64,000 bases of DNA from Centrapalus pauciflorus (Eukaryota > Streptophyta > Magnoliopsida > Asterales > Asteraceae), in assembly GCA_020465985.1 (NCBI GenBank), contig JAANYP010004764.1, positions 434,001-498,000 of the forward strand, in the 5' to 3' direction. The position numbers and the translations under genes are program-made. The notes beneath the pieces are model-generated. The model did not search any database and was not told the DNA's origin. It saw only the letters and a program-made list of their open reading frames with translations. How positions within the stretch are numbered: position 1 is the stretch's first letter; every line of letters begins with the position of its first letter. Shown piece by piece: positions 21,299-33,640 of the stretch.

Positions 21299-24200
21299 AT
21301 GGCTCACCAGAACAACCCCTTTCTTCCAGTTTTCGTTGGTAACGATGTGCACAAACACTCGTCTGTTACCACGATGCTGACATTGAAACCCACCAACTAC
21401 CTTGCAAACTTAACCATCCCAAAAAATTACGTGGGAAAACGATACGAAGACATGGTGGAGTTTCTGAAGGTTCACTCATTGAACTATGCAATGACTGCAT
21501 CTCCTGGTGTCCTGTACCAGGAGATGGTATATGAATTTTGGTACACCTACTCTTATGATCCTTCTACCAAAATCATTAGGGGAACCATACTCAATGGAAC
21601 TTAGACCATTGAGATTACCACAGGTCTGATTAGGGAAGCTCTTCGTCTCCCTATGGCTGAAACCTATGATCAGCCACAGCCTGAAAATGACCAGATGGGA
21701 AATCTGCTACACTTCTGTGGTGCAGCGAAACCCAAATTTGGAGCCACACTATTTAGGAAGGATTTGTCTCCAACCTACAGTTTCTTGTTTGCCTCGGTGG
21801 TGATGTGCTTCAGCAGTAAAGTTGGTTCATTCGACCAATTCAGCCTTGATGAGATTCCAATAGTCCTACAGCTTGTGGATGGGACTACAATCAACATGGC
21901 AAGATGGATTTTCATGAACTTGAGGAACCTGGTGCAGCAAGAAACAAGTCTAGCTGCTGTTCGATATCCCAGGTTTTTAATCCTCATCTTCAAGCACATC
22001 TGTGGTGAGCAACTCTATAACTCTCAGCCTCTACTACGTACTGTTGCATTCCCTGTAATAGGGAATAGAGTTTTCAACACCCCTGTACTCCCAAATGAAC
22101 TTCCTCTGTCCACACCAATGAGGAGTTTCTAGGAATGGTGGAAGGACCCTCTGCTGTGAGGGTGGATCCAGAAACTGCTCCCAAGGGAAAATCCAAATCT
22201 AGGGTCAAATTTGTTAAAAGGACCCTGGAAACGACTGAAGCTGAGCCTGTCCGCAAGAAGGCTAAAACAGCCAAGTCCAAGTCAGCCCCATCAACCTCTG
22301 TGGCTGAGGGGGAGCATGCTTCTCACCCTAATTCATCTGTTGAACATGAAGCCTTTGTGGCTGGTGCCTCTGTGGCACCTGAGACTATGGAACAGGCCAA
22401 CCCACGTGTTTCTGACCCAGTCTCCCCACCAGTCCAAACATATCCCCTCATCTCTTCTCCACAACAGCCATCCTCCACTTCATCTCTCCGCCTATACAGA
22501 AACAAAACCTTAGCCAAAAAAAGATCAACCGACCCATCTAGCTCCTCCGATTCCCTCTCAACAGGGTTCAGTTGAAAAAGAAGCAACCCCTGCTGCTTCT
22601 CCTATTTTGGGAGAAGGTTCAGCACATTTGGAGCAGGCTTCACTCCAACAAGAGTCTACCCTGAGTCAGCCTAGGCCCTCTGGTCCATCCCAATAGAAAC
22701 CAGTTGTACATATGGAGACTACCACATCCACTATTCCAGCCTCCCAACAGGCTGAGAATATTGAAAGACAGGAGTTCACTCCACTCTACACTGAGTCCAC
22801 ACAGTCTCCACCCCATACTTCTACACAACCTGAGTCTGCAAGAGGTGCCAAGCCTGCTAGATTAGACCATCCAGTAGATCAGCCTCCAACTTCTACTCCT
22901 CATGATACAGCTGTTGTACACCCAACAGCTGCTGAAGGACCAACATCCCAGGGAACATACCATCCCTCTGGTGAGGCTGCACCTCATATGCAAACTCCAT
23001 CAGCAGGTTTCACCACTGCTGATGTTGAAATGCACATCTCATCTCCCCATGATGAGGCATCTTTAGACCAAGGTGCTGCTGAGGGAACCACCCGAGGCCT
23101 TAAGGAAGGTGCAGCAACACAAGCTGCATCTGAAAGGATACCAACCTCTACCCCTTCTCCTGATGAAGAAGATACAGCCACTGCTGAGGGACCCATTGAC
23201 CCTTCCAAGCTGGGCCATATTACTTTTGCCCAGGCTATGGAACTTCTGTCCAGAGTCACCCTTCCCTCTCCATCACATCCCCAAAACCCTGACTCATCCT
23301 CATCTCGTTCTTCCCCCTATACACACTCCAAACAGTCTACCTATACTCCCCCATCTCCCAAAGATCTTCGTTTGAAGGATCAACTTTCTTTGCTGGCCAA
23401 CAAAGTTGGATCTTTGGAAAATTCCATGACTTCCATACCATCAATAATCTCAAACTCGGTATCTGCCCAGCTCCAAGGATTCTTTGATTTGTTCAAGAAT
23501 TCCATTCCAGTCACTTCACAACCTGACCAGTCCTCACAGCTTCTTGCACTCACTACAAAGCTGCAAAACATCTCCACATCACTCTCCTCTATTCTTTCCC
23601 ATCAACAGGACTCTGTGTCCTCCATGACAGCCATATCCCAATAGCTGTCAACTCTCCTCACCACTTGCACTACTATCCTTCCTACTACATTGGCCAGCTT
23701 AAACTCTCTAATTGTTTCTCTTTCCAATTCTGTGTCAGCAAATCTTGATGATGTGCAGGACTCTCTTGAGTTACATCTTGCACAGCTTCAAAGTTTGCTG
23801 TTCACAGCTACTGACAGAGAAAATCTAGTCAAGCTGTCCTCAATTGTTGATTCCTAACCCTCTTCTCTTCAAACCTGCCTTACCCAGCTTGTAGAGGTTA
23901 AGGACAATCTGGCTTTCTTAGTGCACAGCCTGGTTGGCCCCAAGCCTGCTGCCAAGCCTGCTGAGTTTGTTTCTCCAGGCAGACCAGTTGTTGAAGGTGC
24001 TGGTCCATCTCCTTCAAAGGGGGAAAATTTGCCTGCCTCAAAGACTATGTCTAAGGGGGAGAAAACTTCTTCTCCTTCTAAGGAGAAATTAGCATCTGTT
24101 GGTCAAGCAGCAGGTGCATCAGGAATAGGTCCAGCAGCAGATGTCTCCCATCACACTGAAGCTGCTCAGCCTACTCAGGCTGGATCTCCAAACCCTGCAC

Positions 24201-25466
24201 AAACTAAGGGGGAGGAATCCATTCCCGGGGACAGGCCAGGCAGAATGAGGCATCTGATTTTGGAAGAAGAAGAAGAAGATGAAGAGGAAGAGGAAGAGAT
24301 TCCTGAAGCTGTTCAAACTACAACAGCCAAAGGAAAGAAGAAAGCAGCTTTTGACCCTGACCATCAAAGAGCAGCGCAGCTAAAGTTTGACAAGGCAAGG
24401 GCTAAGGAAATGGGTGTTCCTATGGAGAAATACTATGAGTACTGAGATGAACATCTCAAAGCCCTGGAAACACTAAGAAAGGAAGAAGCCTCAGCCAAAG
24501 CTGCCAGATCTTTTGCATACAAAGAGGCAAGCAAAATTAAAATGCCTTCTTTGGATGTGCAAAGAAAACTGCTTGATGCTGCTAGAGAGTCAGCGGGTGA
24601 AAAGGAAGGTGGTAAGGAAAAGGGTGCTCCGGTCTCTGTGACCAAGTCCAAACAAGTATCCTCTGCAAGAGCCCAGATACACTTTGACAACTTGGCAAAG
24701 AAAAAGTTTCTTGATGTTGCTGATAGAAGACTTGCCAAGGAAGCTATTGTCAAAGCTGTGCCCATTTCAAGAAAAGGCAAACAGTGGAAGCTACAGATAA
24801 CCAGAATGGGTGCAACAGGCCCAGCTGGAATCATATGATTACACTGACGTTGCACAGATGGGGTATAGAGAATGGGTGGAGTTGGCAGTTGCCCTGAGCC
24901 AGTCTAAGTCTGAAACGGCTAAGACTATCAGGGCATATGTCAAAAAGTTGATTGAAAGAGTGAAAGACCTTGGCCGGATCTCAGAAGAATTAAGTAAGGG
25001 TGTCTCAGTGACTTACCCCAAAATAAAGGCCAAGAGCAACAGAAAGGATTCAGAGCTGGAGGAACTCCTGATCTTGATTGAACAAGGTGACTATGCAGTA
25101 GAGATCAAAGGAGTTGACCACAGCCTGCCCAAAGGAGTAGAATTTGAAGAAGGCAAGTTGATTGAAGAACCTGAGTTGGGGGCATTTTTTGTAGATCCCC
25201 TGACAAAGAAGAAGTGCTTTCAAAGAGCATCAGACCTACACAGAGTTGGTCTCAAACAACTTGTAGCATTCAGACTTGCAAACTCCTTCAGGCAATCTGG
25301 AAAGTGGAGAGCAGCCATCTGGGATCAGCTCAGAGGCTTCTATGAAAGAGGGGAGCTTGAACATCCCATTTTTATGTTCCTCAGAGTTGAAATACAAGAT
25401 TTGGAGGATACCAGGGATGAGCTTGAAAGAATGTTTCAAGAAGGATTGCCACCACCACTGTCGTGA
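21299..25466 (+). pseudogene. Element C third ORF downstream of pol (about 1390 codons, broken)
   Basis: The ATG at 21299 agrees with the ATG of D at 41644. The N-terminal domain (about 250 codons) includes YEDMVEFLKVHSLNYAMTAS, a YQEMVYEFWYTYSYDP segment, IRGTILNGT, and ITTGLIREALRLP, followed by LFRKDLSPTYSFLFASVV. It has the same layout as the start of the third ORF of B. Next comes a long Pro/Ser/Thr/Ala-rich region (22135-23700), an acidic run of Glu/Asp at 24258-24300, then a basic helical C-terminal domain (24540-25466) ending at the TGA at 25464. Stops at 21602, 23642, about 23856 and 24443, and frame changes near 22120, 22580 and 24820, make it nonfunctional. D has fewer breaks. Function unknown; no membrane span seen. 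Confidence 0.8.
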
Positions 25467-25820
25467 TGTCCATCTACTATCTGAGTAGGTGAAGAATGGA
25501 AGCTGTCCATCTGTTGGACAGGCTTGCCATTATTTGCTCCCATCATCAACAGTCCAAATTGTTAAATTTTCCTGTACATTAGTTGTACTTTGTTACATCA
25601 GTTGTAGCTCTTATTTTTACATCAGTTGTAATATACACTAGTACATCAGTTGTACTTTTGTAAAAACATATGTTCTTTATGTAATAAAAAATCAGTATAT
25701 ATAAACTGATCTTTTACTTTACTTTAATGTTGTAATTTTATTTCAGCAATATGTATTGTAAAATGTATAGTGATTATTGATAAAATCAGCTTAGACTGAT
25801 TATTGCAAATAGGGGGAGAT
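25467..25820 (+). other. Element C 3' untranslated region and polypurine tract
   Basis: This is a noncoding AT-rich stretch with repeated ACATCAGTTGTA units (25577-25660). It ends in the polypurine tract AGGGGGAGAT at 25811-25820, directly before the LTR. D has the same layout at 37167-37520. Confidence 0.82.
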
Positions 25821-26837
25821 TGTTAGGCACAAAAAGGCCTCAATCAAACCTGCTCTACATCTTAGGGGGAGATTTTTAATCAAACCTGTTTGATGCACTT
25901 GAAGGTATACTTTAAGGACTGTTTATGCCTTATTGAAACCTGAAAAGTGATTTGCAATATCAGCCAAAGCTGTTTACCCTGTTGCATTCGTCGCAACAAA
26001 GGCAGATTGTCCAAGCTGTTCTGTCTGCTGAATAGGCTGGACATAAACTGTCTAAGCTGCTCTGTTCTGTTGAACAGTATGGACAGATTCTAAGTGTTCT
26101 GTTCTTTGTGAACAGGCTAAACACTTTATGGAATATGTTTCCATGTCCTCATGTATTGTTTTTTGGCTACAAGATCAGTTTACAAGTCGAAGACAAAGTG
26201 GAAAACAGTAACTGCAAAAGCCTGCCTACGCTGTTCTGTTACATGAAGACAACGGATATCTGAAAAGGGTGATTCTGCAACAGTGACAAAAAGAAGAAGA
26301 CAAAGATTCTGCCATATGAAGAGAAATTTTCTTTATCAGAACGTGCAGAAAAGGTGTCTTGTCTTTTTGGAAAGACATCCCACTATCTCATCTGTCCAAT
26401 GAAGAAGCTTCACTGAGATTCTCAGTGAGAGTATAAAAGGAAGCTTCTAAGGATTGTGAGGCATCCAAGAGTGAGAAATCAGATCGTGCATTAAAGTGTG
26501 TTTTTCATGCATGCAAGTCTGCTTGATTATAACAGTACGTGTGTCTAAGCTGTTCATACTCAAGCTGTCCATCTGTATCTTGTAAAAACAGTGAGTGCAT
26601 CTAAGTGAGTGTAGTCATTGTATCTAGTCTGAGTGTGTCTTAGATTAGTTGAACATCTGTTGTATTTGTCATCTCAGCTTGAACCTTTTCGCAGTTCAGG
26701 CTTGTTTGTAATTAACACTTGTTGATAATATACACAAGCATTGAGAAAAGAGTGTTGAGTTTGAAATTGCTGTATTCACCCCCCCCCCCCCTCTACAGCT
26801 TAGAACAATACACTAGGGAAACCTTTTGGGACCTACA
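25821..26837 (+). repeat. Element C 3' LTR (1017 bp)
   Basis: It starts TGTTAGGCAC and ends GACCTACA. It matches both LTRs of D in reverse orientation. A TATA box (TATAAAAGG) lies at 26432-26440. A second AGGGGGAGA lies inside the LTR at 25864. A run of 13 C near the 3' end (26779-26791) corresponds to the G run in the LTRs of D, where K inserted. The sequence after 26837 is not copia, so this is a true outer end. Confidence 0.9.
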
Positions 26838-27152
26838 ACTATTGTATTTGATTAACATGTGTATGATAGCTAGATTTCAGATGTGTAAGTGTATCTGTAT
26901 CAGACATGTGATATGTTGTGACGACTTCTGTATTAAAATTTTTAATTATCAGTGATTTTCGTTAACCCCTGACACGTGTACAATGAGTTGCTTGAGATAT
27001 TGCCAATTATGATGTTATATTGACGTGGCTTTTATCTATATAAATAGGGTGTTACAAACCAGCACCAGCTCGGATGAGGGGTGCGCCGTCAGCTCGGATG
27101 AGGGGCGCGTAGGAAATTATTGAACTCATGTTTCGTTTCTATTCATGCATAT

Positions 27153-27242
<90 letters not shown>

Positions 27243-27600
27243 GTATATATTTTTGTGCTTTTAAATCTTGTTACTCTCTGGCGACGGCTTACCCTGGTTG
27301 TGGGGACTTATTATTTCAGGTGGAGCGAATAAGGGTAAGGCTCCCGTTTGAGACCGTTGACTTTGTTGACCATGACGCTAGCATTTCTTTGTATTGCATT
27401 TGAGGGTCGGGAAGAACCCTAGATGTACCGACATGCAAACTTAAACTTATTTAGCGTACTTTGGTTGATGTAATTTATTATTATGTATGGTTGTTTATTT
27501 ATCGAGGTATGACTTTAGAAAATTTTAAATTATCCCGTATTTTTGAGGTATATTGCATGTGATTGGTGGAAATTTAGTTTTAAAATATCCGGACCTTTCA
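26838..27600 (+). repeat. Element J 5' LTR, right-hand part
   Basis: A promoter-like set stands out: CACGTG at 26973-26978, TGACGTGG at about 27021, and CTATATAAATAG at about 27036-27047. Two adjacent copies of CAGCTCGGATGAGGGG follow (about 27067-27105). Then comes an (AT)n run and the LTR end at 27600. No coding frame. Confidence 0.55.
27157..27250. repeat. (AT)n then (GTAT)n microsatellite
   Basis: There are about 37 AT units, then three GTAT units. The frames reading YIYIYI across it are artefacts. Confidence 0.95.
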
Positions 27601-27603
27601 ATA

Positions 27604-27615
27604 TGGTATCAAAGC
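27604..27615 (+). promoter_or_regulatory. Element J primer binding site, degenerate
   Basis: TGGTATCAAAGC has one change from the TGGTATCAGAGC seen in the other elements and lies three bases after the LTR end. Confidence 0.6.
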
Positions 27616-29464
27616 AATGGTTTAAGTGAAATTAGGTACCATCAGGTGCTTAGTCTTAAACCGTAGGATTGTGTGATGACTGTTAGAATAAGTTATGATC
27701 TATACGGGATAATAGTTTGTAAGAATCCATATGATTTCGATGAAATATGATATATGTGTTTATAACTATAAATATATATCCTTAATAATCACCGAATGAA
27801 ATAATAATAACTTGAATCGAGGATGATAAACTAATTGGAATCTTAAAATTAAATGCTAAGCCATGGTAAATGATAAAAAGTCAAAGTATGTTTGCGAGAC
27901 ATCATTAAGCATCATGTTGAGAGTAATGTATCAAGATATTGACATACAAACTGATTATTGGCCTTGATGTTGTGTAAATATTGTTGAATATTTTAATAAA
28001 TGATTCTAAACTTCTAATAGCGTTATATATAATAATTAAAACTAAGTAAGTTATACGAAGAGGTCTGATAATATATTACACAAGACACCAATCGAGATGA
28101 ATATATAACTAATACACATGTAACAACTGATAATCAATAAAGAAAATACCATAATAAAACATGTATCCGTAATTGATGTGAAAGAACTTTGGTTTACGAG
28201 AAAATGAAGAACTATCAGATCTCTCTTAGTGACACACATACATGATACCAGTTTCACACATTTTTGTGATTCGACTTCAGTAAATCACACTTTCTTACAT
28301 TTTGTCGTCATCAGTGTATCCATTCATTACCCTTTTGATTCCTTGTCATGAGCTCATTACCGTGCATTACCATGTTGTCGATGTTACTGTGTGTGACATA
28401 CAGATAGTGATAAGGGTTCGTTCGTGTCTCAATATATTCACGCAAGGTGTGTGACTTGTCTTTGTACTCATTCATCTTGATATTATTTTACGTACATGGT
28501 GCAAGTCTAACGACTTGTCTTATGTATTATTACATGAGTTTTCTGTATTTTTACGCCTGTAGGCAGAGCGTCTGTTTTTTGTGATTTTGATATCGTCCTT
28601 AGCCGGTGGTACTCATTCTTTCTTAGTATCTGTATTGTGTGCAATTTAGGAAATCTGACAAACTCACTGAATGATCTACCTTGTCGCAATTTTAAAAAGT
28701 TGTATGGTGAATCAAATGAGAAAGTGACACAACATTAGTTACAATGTGAGAAGCTAATATAACAAGATAAGTAGTAATGCCATTGAATCTAAGATAATGA
28801 GTATACGCTAGTCAGCATCGAGAATCTGATGCAGTACCAATGAGATAAATCTTAAAATTAATGAATTATGATTATTTAACCCAAAATAAAAGAATACGAT
28901 TGTGAATCCTATGAATCAGAATTAATTTGATTACGATAAAACCATAAGTGGACAGATTAATTATAGAGTTTCCGTGACATTTGACGAGACGTGTGAGTCG
29001 TGCGATCGTGACCAAGTGATTTTTTTTTAAAATTGTCAATAAGTTGACTATGGCAGATTGTTGACCAAACGATATAGGAATTAGGAAAGAAACTTAAAAC
29101 GTCTTACGAATGAGATCCATATCAAAGGTAAATGGAAGGTGGCTGAATTATTGATATAACATGTGATACTTAATGAAAATACAAGTAAATATTAATAAAG
29201 GGAAATTATAGTGAAATGAGTTAGCATCATGGAAGAACATTATAAAATAAATAAGAACTTAACAGTATAGAACTATGATTGAGATGCCTTGATGCGAGGA
29301 GTGCGAGGCAACTTAACTCGCAAATTAGACCAACTTGAATCAAATATAATTATGGATAAAGATGAGATAGTCAGTGTGCAAACCTTTTTAAGTGAACAAC
29401 AAATAAGTTGCAACCAGAAAGAGAAAATTATAGCAAGAAGTGGTCATAAAGAATATAAACAAGA

Positions 29465-29540
<76 letters not shown>

Positions 29541-31859
29541 AAATTTTATACCATAAATGGATTGACCAAATATTATGTGTGCCGGATTGAATATAAAAGA
29601 TTTATGATTGAGAATTCTTGAAATAATAGTAACCAACTCGTAAATAGGCTTGGTCGTGGTAATATAAATATTTTGAAATAAAAACCAAGTATATAATAAA
29701 ACGAGAAATATAAATAATAGATAATCAATTAGTACCAGTAAGATAAGAAAATAGGAAGAAGATAAGTTTTACGTGAAAATAAAGAAGTCGTTGTATGAAA
29801 TATGCGGTTATAATGAAAAACTAATATGAATCATAGGTACACATATAAAACATCTGAAGATTGGCCAACTGAACTGAAATTAATAAGAGTCATAAAAGGA
29901 TTTGTGAAGAATAAATGTGGTCACTAGATAACGAGGAAGCAGAATTGTCGTTCATAAATGTAGATCAAAATTCCATGCGGTCGAATGATATAAATATGAG
30001 AGTACAATAACAACATAAAGATATCTCATGGTAAGTAAGATAAATAATTACAAAATCGTGGTGACAAAAGAGATACACTGTAAATTGCAAGAAATAAATT
30101 AGATCGTAGCACGAAATAAGCAATAAATATATAATAAACGGTGTCATGAATTGAACAATTAACTCGGCTTAATTAAAGAATGTGTGAGGAAAAACGTGAA
30201 TAATATAAATTAAATGTGTATTTTAAATTGGTCGCAAACCTAATTGTTGTAATGGAGTTCTTATATACTAAGAAATTTGGGTTGCGTAAATTATACGTTT
30301 AAAAAATTGGAGTAACAAGATAACATGATGACGAGGTAAGTTCAAAATTAATGAGAAGATAATTATAACGAGCAACCACACACAAACGTTTAAATATGTG
30401 TCAAGAATCAGATGACCTCATGAATACAGATTGTGCATCCTAAAATATTGCACTAGAATTCATGCGAGAATTTTTCTACAAATATGAAACCTACAATTCG
30501 ATTAATACAAACCGACGGTGAAACCCACAGTAATAAAGAACAAAAAAAATTGATGCAATAGTTCATCTGATGGAAACTATAAATATATAAATAAATAAAA
30601 ATAAAATAAAAAGAAACAACGTTGTTTTAATATAAACTCAAAAATTCTGATCTAATAATTGTGATGCAATATGAAATGATTGATCTTGTGTGAAAGTCTA
30701 ATTGATTGGATTTGATGGAACCGACAACAGTTCAACGATAAATGTGTCAGATTTATATAAGGTCATGATCAAGTGAAATGAATAGTTTTGGTTATTAAAT
30801 CGAATAACCACGAAATAAGAATTCGCTATGAATGCGAGCGCAATCATTATAAACGAATCCCTAAATTAACAAACCATATTATCACAAAATCAGTCCATGT
30901 AGGTACATCATTACGTTCAAAAGAAGATGAAATGAATTTATATAAAATGTAATTGCAAGTGAAATCCATGAACAATAAAGTAAATGGGATAAAAAAACCT
31001 CTTATAATATAAATTTGTATGGCCGACTCATGCTAAAAATATATTGGGCATTAATGCTTAAGATAATACTATTAAATCACTTACGAGAAAGTGATGCCAC
31101 ATTAGTTATTTTAACAGATATCAAAATGTGAAAATGACATAATTAAGCGCTAATTTAAGGGTTGGAATGAACTTGTTTTGTCAATAAGGTGAAAATGATA
31201 ATAATATAAAATTTGAAATTGGGAGACGCACCAGTCTAAAAGATGCATGAGAACAACTTAAAAGTGTCTGAAATTTCGGCTTGAAAGGAAATTCTCGTTG
31301 TAACAATTAGGTGTATCTGAGTAGGTAATTTGAAATTTAGTAGAAGAGGTAAAAGACTTGTTGTCGAATGTGATTGCGAAAACAAAATCATTAAGATATA
31401 AAAAGAATCGTAAGTTTTCATCTTCATGAAACCAACTTCTTTTAGTTTCAAACAACACTAGACATATATGAATGATGACATTTCATTTGAGGACGATGTT
31501 TAAGAGACCGGTGTAGTTTAATCTAACGGGAAAGTCGGCGACAATGATTTCAAAGACGAGTCCTGACCAACAAGAAATTAAGTTACTATAAAACAAAAAA
31601 ATAATTTAAAATGAACTAATCACCCGAATGGACGAAACCACACCTTAAAATAGTCAATCGTACTAAGAGACCCATACATGGGTAAACAAAACTTTAGTGA
31701 TTACAAGCATAAATTAAACAAAAGAAAAGCGAACTAAGTTTCAAGATCGAGATATCGTGCACTTGTCAGGCATGAAAATCGAAGAGTATGATCAAATGTC
31801 GAGACTATCGCAAAACCCAAATGATCTCGAGGACGAGATCAATCCAACAGGAAAGTGAT
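27616..31859 (+). other. Element J internal region, no coding capacity
   Basis: This is 4.2 kb of AT-rich sequence. No frame over 90 codons is present, and no gag, protease, RT or integrase motif is visible in any frame. It includes an (AT)n run at 29468. TTGAGGACGATG at 31485 and CGAGGACGAGATC at 31828 resemble the segment just before gypsy 3' LTRs. It is either a non-autonomous large derivative or a heavily decayed element. Confidence 0.55.
29468..29536. repeat. (AT)n microsatellite inside J
   Basis: It has about 34 uninterrupted units. Confidence 0.95.
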
Positions 31860-33640
31860 TGTAACACCCACATTTTCATATATATTTAACTACGAGAATT
31901 TACGAGTTATTCAATTATAATTGTTAAATACGAATTTAATTCTTAAAAATCTGAAACAATGACTTAAAGTAATCAAATATCGTTCAAGTAACATTTGGAA
32001 GTAAAACCGACCTAAACGTAAATTCTCGTTGAAAATCAATAACCCAAAGTATGTTGTCTAAAGTTGCATTTTTGGATGATGGATTTTGGCTTTTTGGTTG
32101 ACTTCAAGGGAAAAGAAAAGACACCAATTTGGTGTCTTACCTTCATACAACTCTCATTCCCACCTTGTCTCCCTTCTTGTTTCATTCTTTTAATTCAACC
32201 ATTCTTCACCTCTTCCTCCATTCAAATCTAGACAAACTTACATAACCAATAGAATAGAAAACTCGTGGAATAAAACTTGGTGGTTGGAAATTTATTTCAC
32301 CAAGAAGTGTCATCATCATCAATATTATTGGCTTCTCCATTTTGATTTCTTGAGGTATCTCTACCAACTTTAAGCTCCCACTTATATATTGATTTAATGA
32401 TGCAAATTGATATTTATTGAGCTTTAAAATCTGAAAATATGTAATAATCCTTGCAACCATGTTCATCTCCTCAAAAGCTTTAAAAAAACACCATTAATGG
32501 AGATTATCTCAAAATTTTACAAATCTCTCAAATAAACATAAAACATCGAAGTACTATTAGAAACAAGTTTAGATATGGATTTATCATTTGAATCTTTAAA
32601 TTTGAGTTTGAAACTATTGGAGCTAATTTCATGATTTTTGGAGTTGAGAGATTAAATTAAATTTTGATAGGAATCCATGATTTTAGGTGTGTGTGTTGTG
32701 GAGGTGACCGGAGGTCAGAAGGTGCCGCCGCCGTTGTCGCTGCCGCCAGCCGGCGGTTGGTCGGCCTTCTTCTTCCCTCTGTCATAGGCACTCTGTTTGC
32801 CTCTATTTTTCTATTTGGCTGCATCCACCAGCGACAACAAACGAAATAAAGGGTTAGAATGTTTTTTTTTTTAATTTGGGCTAATTAAGGGTTAATGAAG
32901 GGCTTAAATTTTGGTCAGTTGGGCTTAAGCCCATTACCGCTTCCTTTTCTTTTGGTTTGCGTCGGCTATCAAGTAGGGGAGGGGGAGATGTTTCTTGTTG
33001 GGCAAATAAAGGGGACGGCGATGACGACGACAACAACAACAAGTGGATATGGATGTGGTGACTTGAACATAACGGACTCTCTTGGTTGAACTATTGGTTA
33101 GTATTAAGTTAAACATATTTTATTTAATTATAAATTTAAGGGTGATTATAATTTGTTAAGGGGATTAAATATTTAATCTACAAATTCGAGTCAATCAACC
33201 AATTAAATGGCTTTAGCCCAATCGAGGATTTTAGTTTTAGATAATTAAAAATAATGGCGATTAAGCAATGTTAGGTCGTAGTTGAGCGTGGTGGATTCTA
33301 ATATTTTGGGTTGGCCGAGATATCTTCAGTAGTGCTTCGGAGGACAATTGGTATCACTGTGAGAAACAAACTTATCTGCATGCTTAGTTATATGTGTTTA
33401 TGTTATATTCGTTTCATTGTATCACCCTAGTATGTTATTATCATTTTCTTGATTTCGTCGATCACATGATATTTATCCTACCTTTATGTTAGAAATCTAT
33501 GCCTATGTGTAAGCGCGAATTCCCTGTATGCATACTTGTACTATACGACGTGGATTTGGCCGCCGACACTACTGTGTGTAGGGCGGGTCGGTTAGCCCCA
33601 AGTTTTTGGTTAAACCGGCGCCAGCTCGGATGAGGGTTGT
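31860..33640 (+). repeat. Element J 3' LTR, left-hand part
   Basis: It starts TGTAACACCC. A GC-richer patch at 32690-32840 gives a short frame rich in Ala that I do not accept as a gene. It ends in similarity to the 5' LTR at CCAGCTCGGATGAGGG (33616-33631), after which the two differ, so the right end is lost or replaced. Position of the right boundary is approximate. Confidence 0.45.

Larger units (their letters stand above)
7292..26837 (+). mobile_element. Element C: Sirevirus-like copia, interrupted by B
   Basis: C consists of 7292-9061 and 19711-26837, split by element B. Its visible parts are integrase, reverse transcriptase, RNase H, a long spacer, a third ORF, a polypurine tract and the 3' LTR (25821-26837). 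Its 5' LTR, gag and protease are not present: element E sits at the left end, and the rest should lie beyond it. Element D is the same family in the opposite direction, and the two agree in order and in protein sequence across pol, spacer, third ORF and LTR. All coding parts carry stops and frameshifts. Confidence 0.88.
26838..33640 (+). mobile_element. Element J: degenerate noncoding LTR element (LARD-like)
   Basis: J is inferred from four signs: an LTR end (CTTTCA at 27600) next to a degenerate primer binding site (TGGTATCAAAGC, 27604), about 4.2 kb without coding frames, a GAGGACGAGATC motif at 31829 of the type found near the 3' end of gypsy elements, and TGTAACACCC at 31860 starting a 3' LTR. 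Both LTR parts contain CCAGCTCGGATGAGGG. The 5' LTR is only its last 0.76 kb because C inserted there. The LTRs are clearly divergent, so J is old, or the two ends belong to two related elements. Confidence 0.5.

Noticed and set aside
22712..23644. Secreted mucin-like protein
   Set aside because: The Pro/Ser/Thr-rich frame is the linker of the broken third ORF of element C and has no signal peptide.
27120..27403. Frames reading YIYIYI
   Set aside because: They are translations of the (AT)n microsatellite; the same holds at 29289-29636 and 49638-49933.
32664..32849. Host gene in a GC-richer patch
   Set aside because: Only 61 codons, low-complexity Ala/Arg content, no homology seen, and it lies inside a putative LTR.
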